Below, in pieces: positions 61,359 to 64,000 of a stretch of 64,000 nt of DNA. The notes under the pieces are model-generated. The model did not search any database. It had not been told where the DNA came from and saw only the letters and a list, made by a program, of their open reading frames with translations. How positions within the stretch are numbered: position 1 is the first letter of the stretch; each line of letters begins with the position of its first letter. Made by a program: the position numbers and the translations under genes. The DNA is from Eutreptiella sp. 'Long Island Sound 2002' (taxonomy: Eukaryota > Euglenozoa > Euglenophyceae > Eutreptiales > Eutreptiaceae): contig OZ038382.1 in assembly GCA_964036045.1 (NCBI GenBank), forward strand, positions 116,594,429-116,658,428. Reading direction: 5' to 3'.

Positions 61359-62026
61359 GAAAGATGTCCTTGATTAGTGCCCTAATGGTTTTGATTAAAT
61401 CCTGCAGGTTTTGATGTGGGAAAACCAAACCAAAGCAGCAAGTAGAGCAAGAACAGGATTTGGATCGAATCAGTGAATAGGTTTGAAATCCAGTGTGTCA
61501 CAGAAGGGCTGCAGATAGACAAAGCAGGCTTAAGTACAAAGATTCAATCGCAAATGGATACAGCAAATGATCTTTATGTGAAAATTGGCATGACTCCTGC
61601 CTCCCAATTAGCATCAAGCCCTTCATGTGCACTCTTTTGGATGAAATGGATTTGGTTAGGAATGTGGGGCAAAGAAGTTACGCCAGACACAGAATATGAC
61701 TTGGCCAAGCAACTGAATTCAGAAACAGTTAAAACATAGAACCACAATAAGTGGTAGAACCAGTTGAGTATAGGGGTCTTGGGGTGGGGGACCACTAGGC
61801 TTAACCCCCAAGGCCTTAGGTATGAAATGCCTACTTCGATTCGATATAAACTCAATGTAGGAAGATACCTCCGCTCAGTTGAGTGGTAGGGGTGAACTTC
61901 ATGGAGAGCTAGGGTTATAACCTTAGTTACTATGAGAAAGCGTACTTTAAGCTCTAAAAGAGAAAGAAAAATGCTGAAGTAGGTCTTAGCATCAACAAAA
62001 AAGGTTTTAAGGGGGGCTTAGTGTTA
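61359..62026 (-). repeat. LTR-like dispersed repeat, copy 2 (probable D 5' LTR)
   Basis: Matches 10,870-11,533 over about 665 bp and starts at the base next to D's primer-binding site, as an LTR should. On the plus strand it holds an 88-codon frame (61,473-61,739: FEIQCVTEGLQ, IDKAGLSTKIQSQMD, ALFWMKWIWLG). That frame is conserved in sequence and frame in the other copy. Ends lack TG...CA and a second D LTR is not in the window. Confidence 0.5.
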
Positions 62027-62936
62027 AAGGTCCATGAATGAGCAACAATTTCTCAAAATATTGGTTTCACATGGAGCAATGGTATTATTCTTTATTAGAG
62101 TTTGGTTGGGACATTGGGGGAAGTTTTATCCATGGAGCTTGATCACTTCCAATATGGGTGAAGGACACTTAATGGCTTAACTTTAATTCAAAAGAGGGCT
62201 TAGCTATTGTATTATACGCCATGGGTCATTGTTTGTTATTCCATTGTTTCTTCTCTGAACACTATTTATATTATATCACAACGTGGGTGTTGGCCTTTGC
62301 TTTATCTATTTTTTTTGACTAGTCCCATTTAGATTGAGCTGTTCATTAATCTGCTTTTTCCTGGTTGTTTCAAAGAAAAAGAATATGATTTTCAAACTCA
62401 GCATAAAATTCCGCGTCTATTTTGTGGTCATAAGACTATTTCATTTCCTTACCCATTTTTGCCCCGTGAGCGCGCTGCTTTCACTATGGGCGATTCCTAC
62501 TGAGTTCTGAGGTCATCAGGGAAGTTTCTACTGAGTTCTGTAGACATGCATTAATTATTTTCTGACCTACAGAAAGTTCCTAGAGGACATTTAAACTGAT
62601 TTTCTATCATTTTGTATCATGGAGAAACCATTTTTCCTTCGTCTGTTTGACTATCCTTTCAGTAAGCCTGATTTCTGAGATATACCTTTTTTGCCCTGAT
62701 CTGAAGTCACTGTTCGCTGTTGCAGAGTGCAGACTGAAGTCGCTTTAAGAATCTTTAGTGGTCCTGATGCAAACATGCATGCATATGAGCAAACACAAGG
62801 GACCTACGTCACCCATTGTTTGTCTGTTCATTGTACAGGCCCATCAAGTTCTTGATTTATTTTATTGATCCCATTTCTGCTGGTCTTGGAGTCTTGGTCT
62901 GGTTTTATTTTCCGCCAAAATCTTTGAGTACCGGAA
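62027..62936. other. AT-rich stretch without a supported gene
   Basis: No ORF of note, tandem repeat or clear primer-binding site. It may contain the promoter or LTR of the downstream ORF, but nothing shows this directly. Confidence 0.35.
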
Positions 62937-64000
62937 ATGGAGCAGGAGCAAACACCAAAGCAAGTGCAACCAGAGGATACTGAGACTATTCAAATAGTGC
63001 AACGAGATGCAAAGCGGGAATTTCACAGTGGTAGCAGAGGTATGGATGCTACTGTGCACGATATCGATTCCACACGTCAAAGCGTCGATCTCGCGAGTTT
63101 TAGCAATGTCGACGATCAACAAGCGTCACTGGGGTCTTTCGTTCGTGGAGCACAAGAAGACGATGGGGCGAATCAAGAAAGGCAACGTTTATGTCAATCA
63201 TATGAAGGTTATCAACCGATGGGAAAACAAGGATTGGATTCTATTGGTGATCCTTATGCTTTATCATTGGCTGGCTTGGTTGAACGCGAGTGTGTTTTAC
63301 GCGTCGAAGAGGAAAACATGCAGAATTTCTTTTATTTACAAGAGACGCTGGTTTTCAACAAGACTGCACCTTCAATTCAGGACAGCGACGCGCGTACAAG
63401 CTTGACCAGTTGGATTCCAGGTATGAGTTCGCCGAGTTTCCCATCAGGGTCTACTACGACACCTGTCCCTTTCAGTCCGCCGACCATTATTCTGAAACCT
63501 GAGTCGTCACCAAAGGATCACTGTTCAGGAGACGATCACAGAGTACCTGTTTGGACGCCGAGTTCCAAAGTTGGGCATGATCTCTCCGAAGGTTCTTACG
63601 AATTGCCTGAGACGAAATTCGCAAAGGAGCTAAAAGATGAAATTGGTGAGGTGACAGAGGAAGAGCACCAAGAAATGAGCGGCTCGCTGGAGGACTATTT
63701 ATGAACGGATCGCAAGGAGATAATGAAGCACAAAGCTACCGAAGTGCGAGCGAAGCGTACGCCTAAGACACTTAAGGGAAAATCCAAAGTAGAATTCCAC
63801 GAGACACTCTCTGACGATTCTGAGGAAGAAATCTTGGAAACGGATGACCCACTTCTTTCGAAGGTGCCCGATCGCCTCGATTGGATGAACGAGAAGATGT
63901 CCAAGTTGTCCGAAGACGTTTGGCGTATGCCAACCTCCAGTGGTTCACGACCTACTAAGAAAAGTCCCTTTGTTACGAGAGAATCATCGGCTTTTGCCAA
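62937..64000 (+). CDS. Uncharacterised acidic ORF, possibly a retroelement Gag, cut by window end
   Basis: An ATG at 62,937 opens a frame that reaches a TGA at 63,702-63,704 (255 codons). It then stays open in the same frame to the end of the window (TDRKEIMKHKATEVRAKR, DDSEEEILETDDPLL, DWMNEKMSKLSEDVWRM). The TGA sits at EDYL-TDRKE and would be Arg if it was CGA. The protein is hydrophilic, Ser/Asp/Glu-rich, with Pro-rich SSPSFPSGSTTTPVPFSPP. No zinc knuckle or enzyme motif is visible. Gag is suggested only by context. Confidence 0.4.

Overview
The window reads as repeat-dense, intergenic-type DNA from a large-genome eukaryote. The signs are spliceosomal-looking splice sites, chromodomain Ty3/gypsy (chromovirus) retrotransposons, a tRNA-derived SINE, a pogo/CENP-B-like transposase and abrupt GC shifts. 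From memory only, the polyproteins resemble ones annotated in algae such as prasinophytes and dinoflagellates. I cannot name the species and see no certain host gene. LAYOUT: 1-4.8 kb is very GC-rich, with an approximately 540-600 bp macrosatellite, and is split by an AT-rich 1.4 kb island bounded by 15-bp inverted repeats. 4.8-13.8 kb holds degenerate repeats, a pogo-like transposase (minus strand), a decayed transposase relative, a dispersed LTR-like repeat, a tRNA-like sequence and a stretch rich in splice-site motifs. 13,811-41,926 is one large chromovirus (element B) with unusually long 3.2 kb LTRs. A younger chromovirus (element A, 15,598-25,888) sits inside B's 5' LTR, and a 290-bp SINE sits inside B's integrase gene. 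42.6-61.4 kb holds a third family (element D, minus strand), split by a fourth, young element (C, 45,491-56,270, minus strand). D's integrase C-terminus has been inverted. 62.9-64 kb carries the start of another ORF that runs off the window. HOW THE GENES WORK TOGETHER: each retroelement encodes Gag, aspartic protease, reverse transcriptase-RNase H and integrase, with a chromodomain in A (divergent), B and C. B, C and D also carry a shared domain between protease and reverse transcriptase. It resembles the NPPF-motif Dam-like methyltransferase-related domain of DIRS-type retroelements. C appears to start Gag inside its own LTR, reads Gag straight through the primer-binding site, keeps protease in the Gag frame, and joins protease to polymerase through a -1 overlap with a GGGTTTA slippery heptamer. 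A carries an extra env-position ORF of at least 709 codons with no family I recognise. Premature stops in A, B and C are nearly all TGA or TAG in settings that fit CGA or CAG deamination, as expected for methylated, silenced elements.
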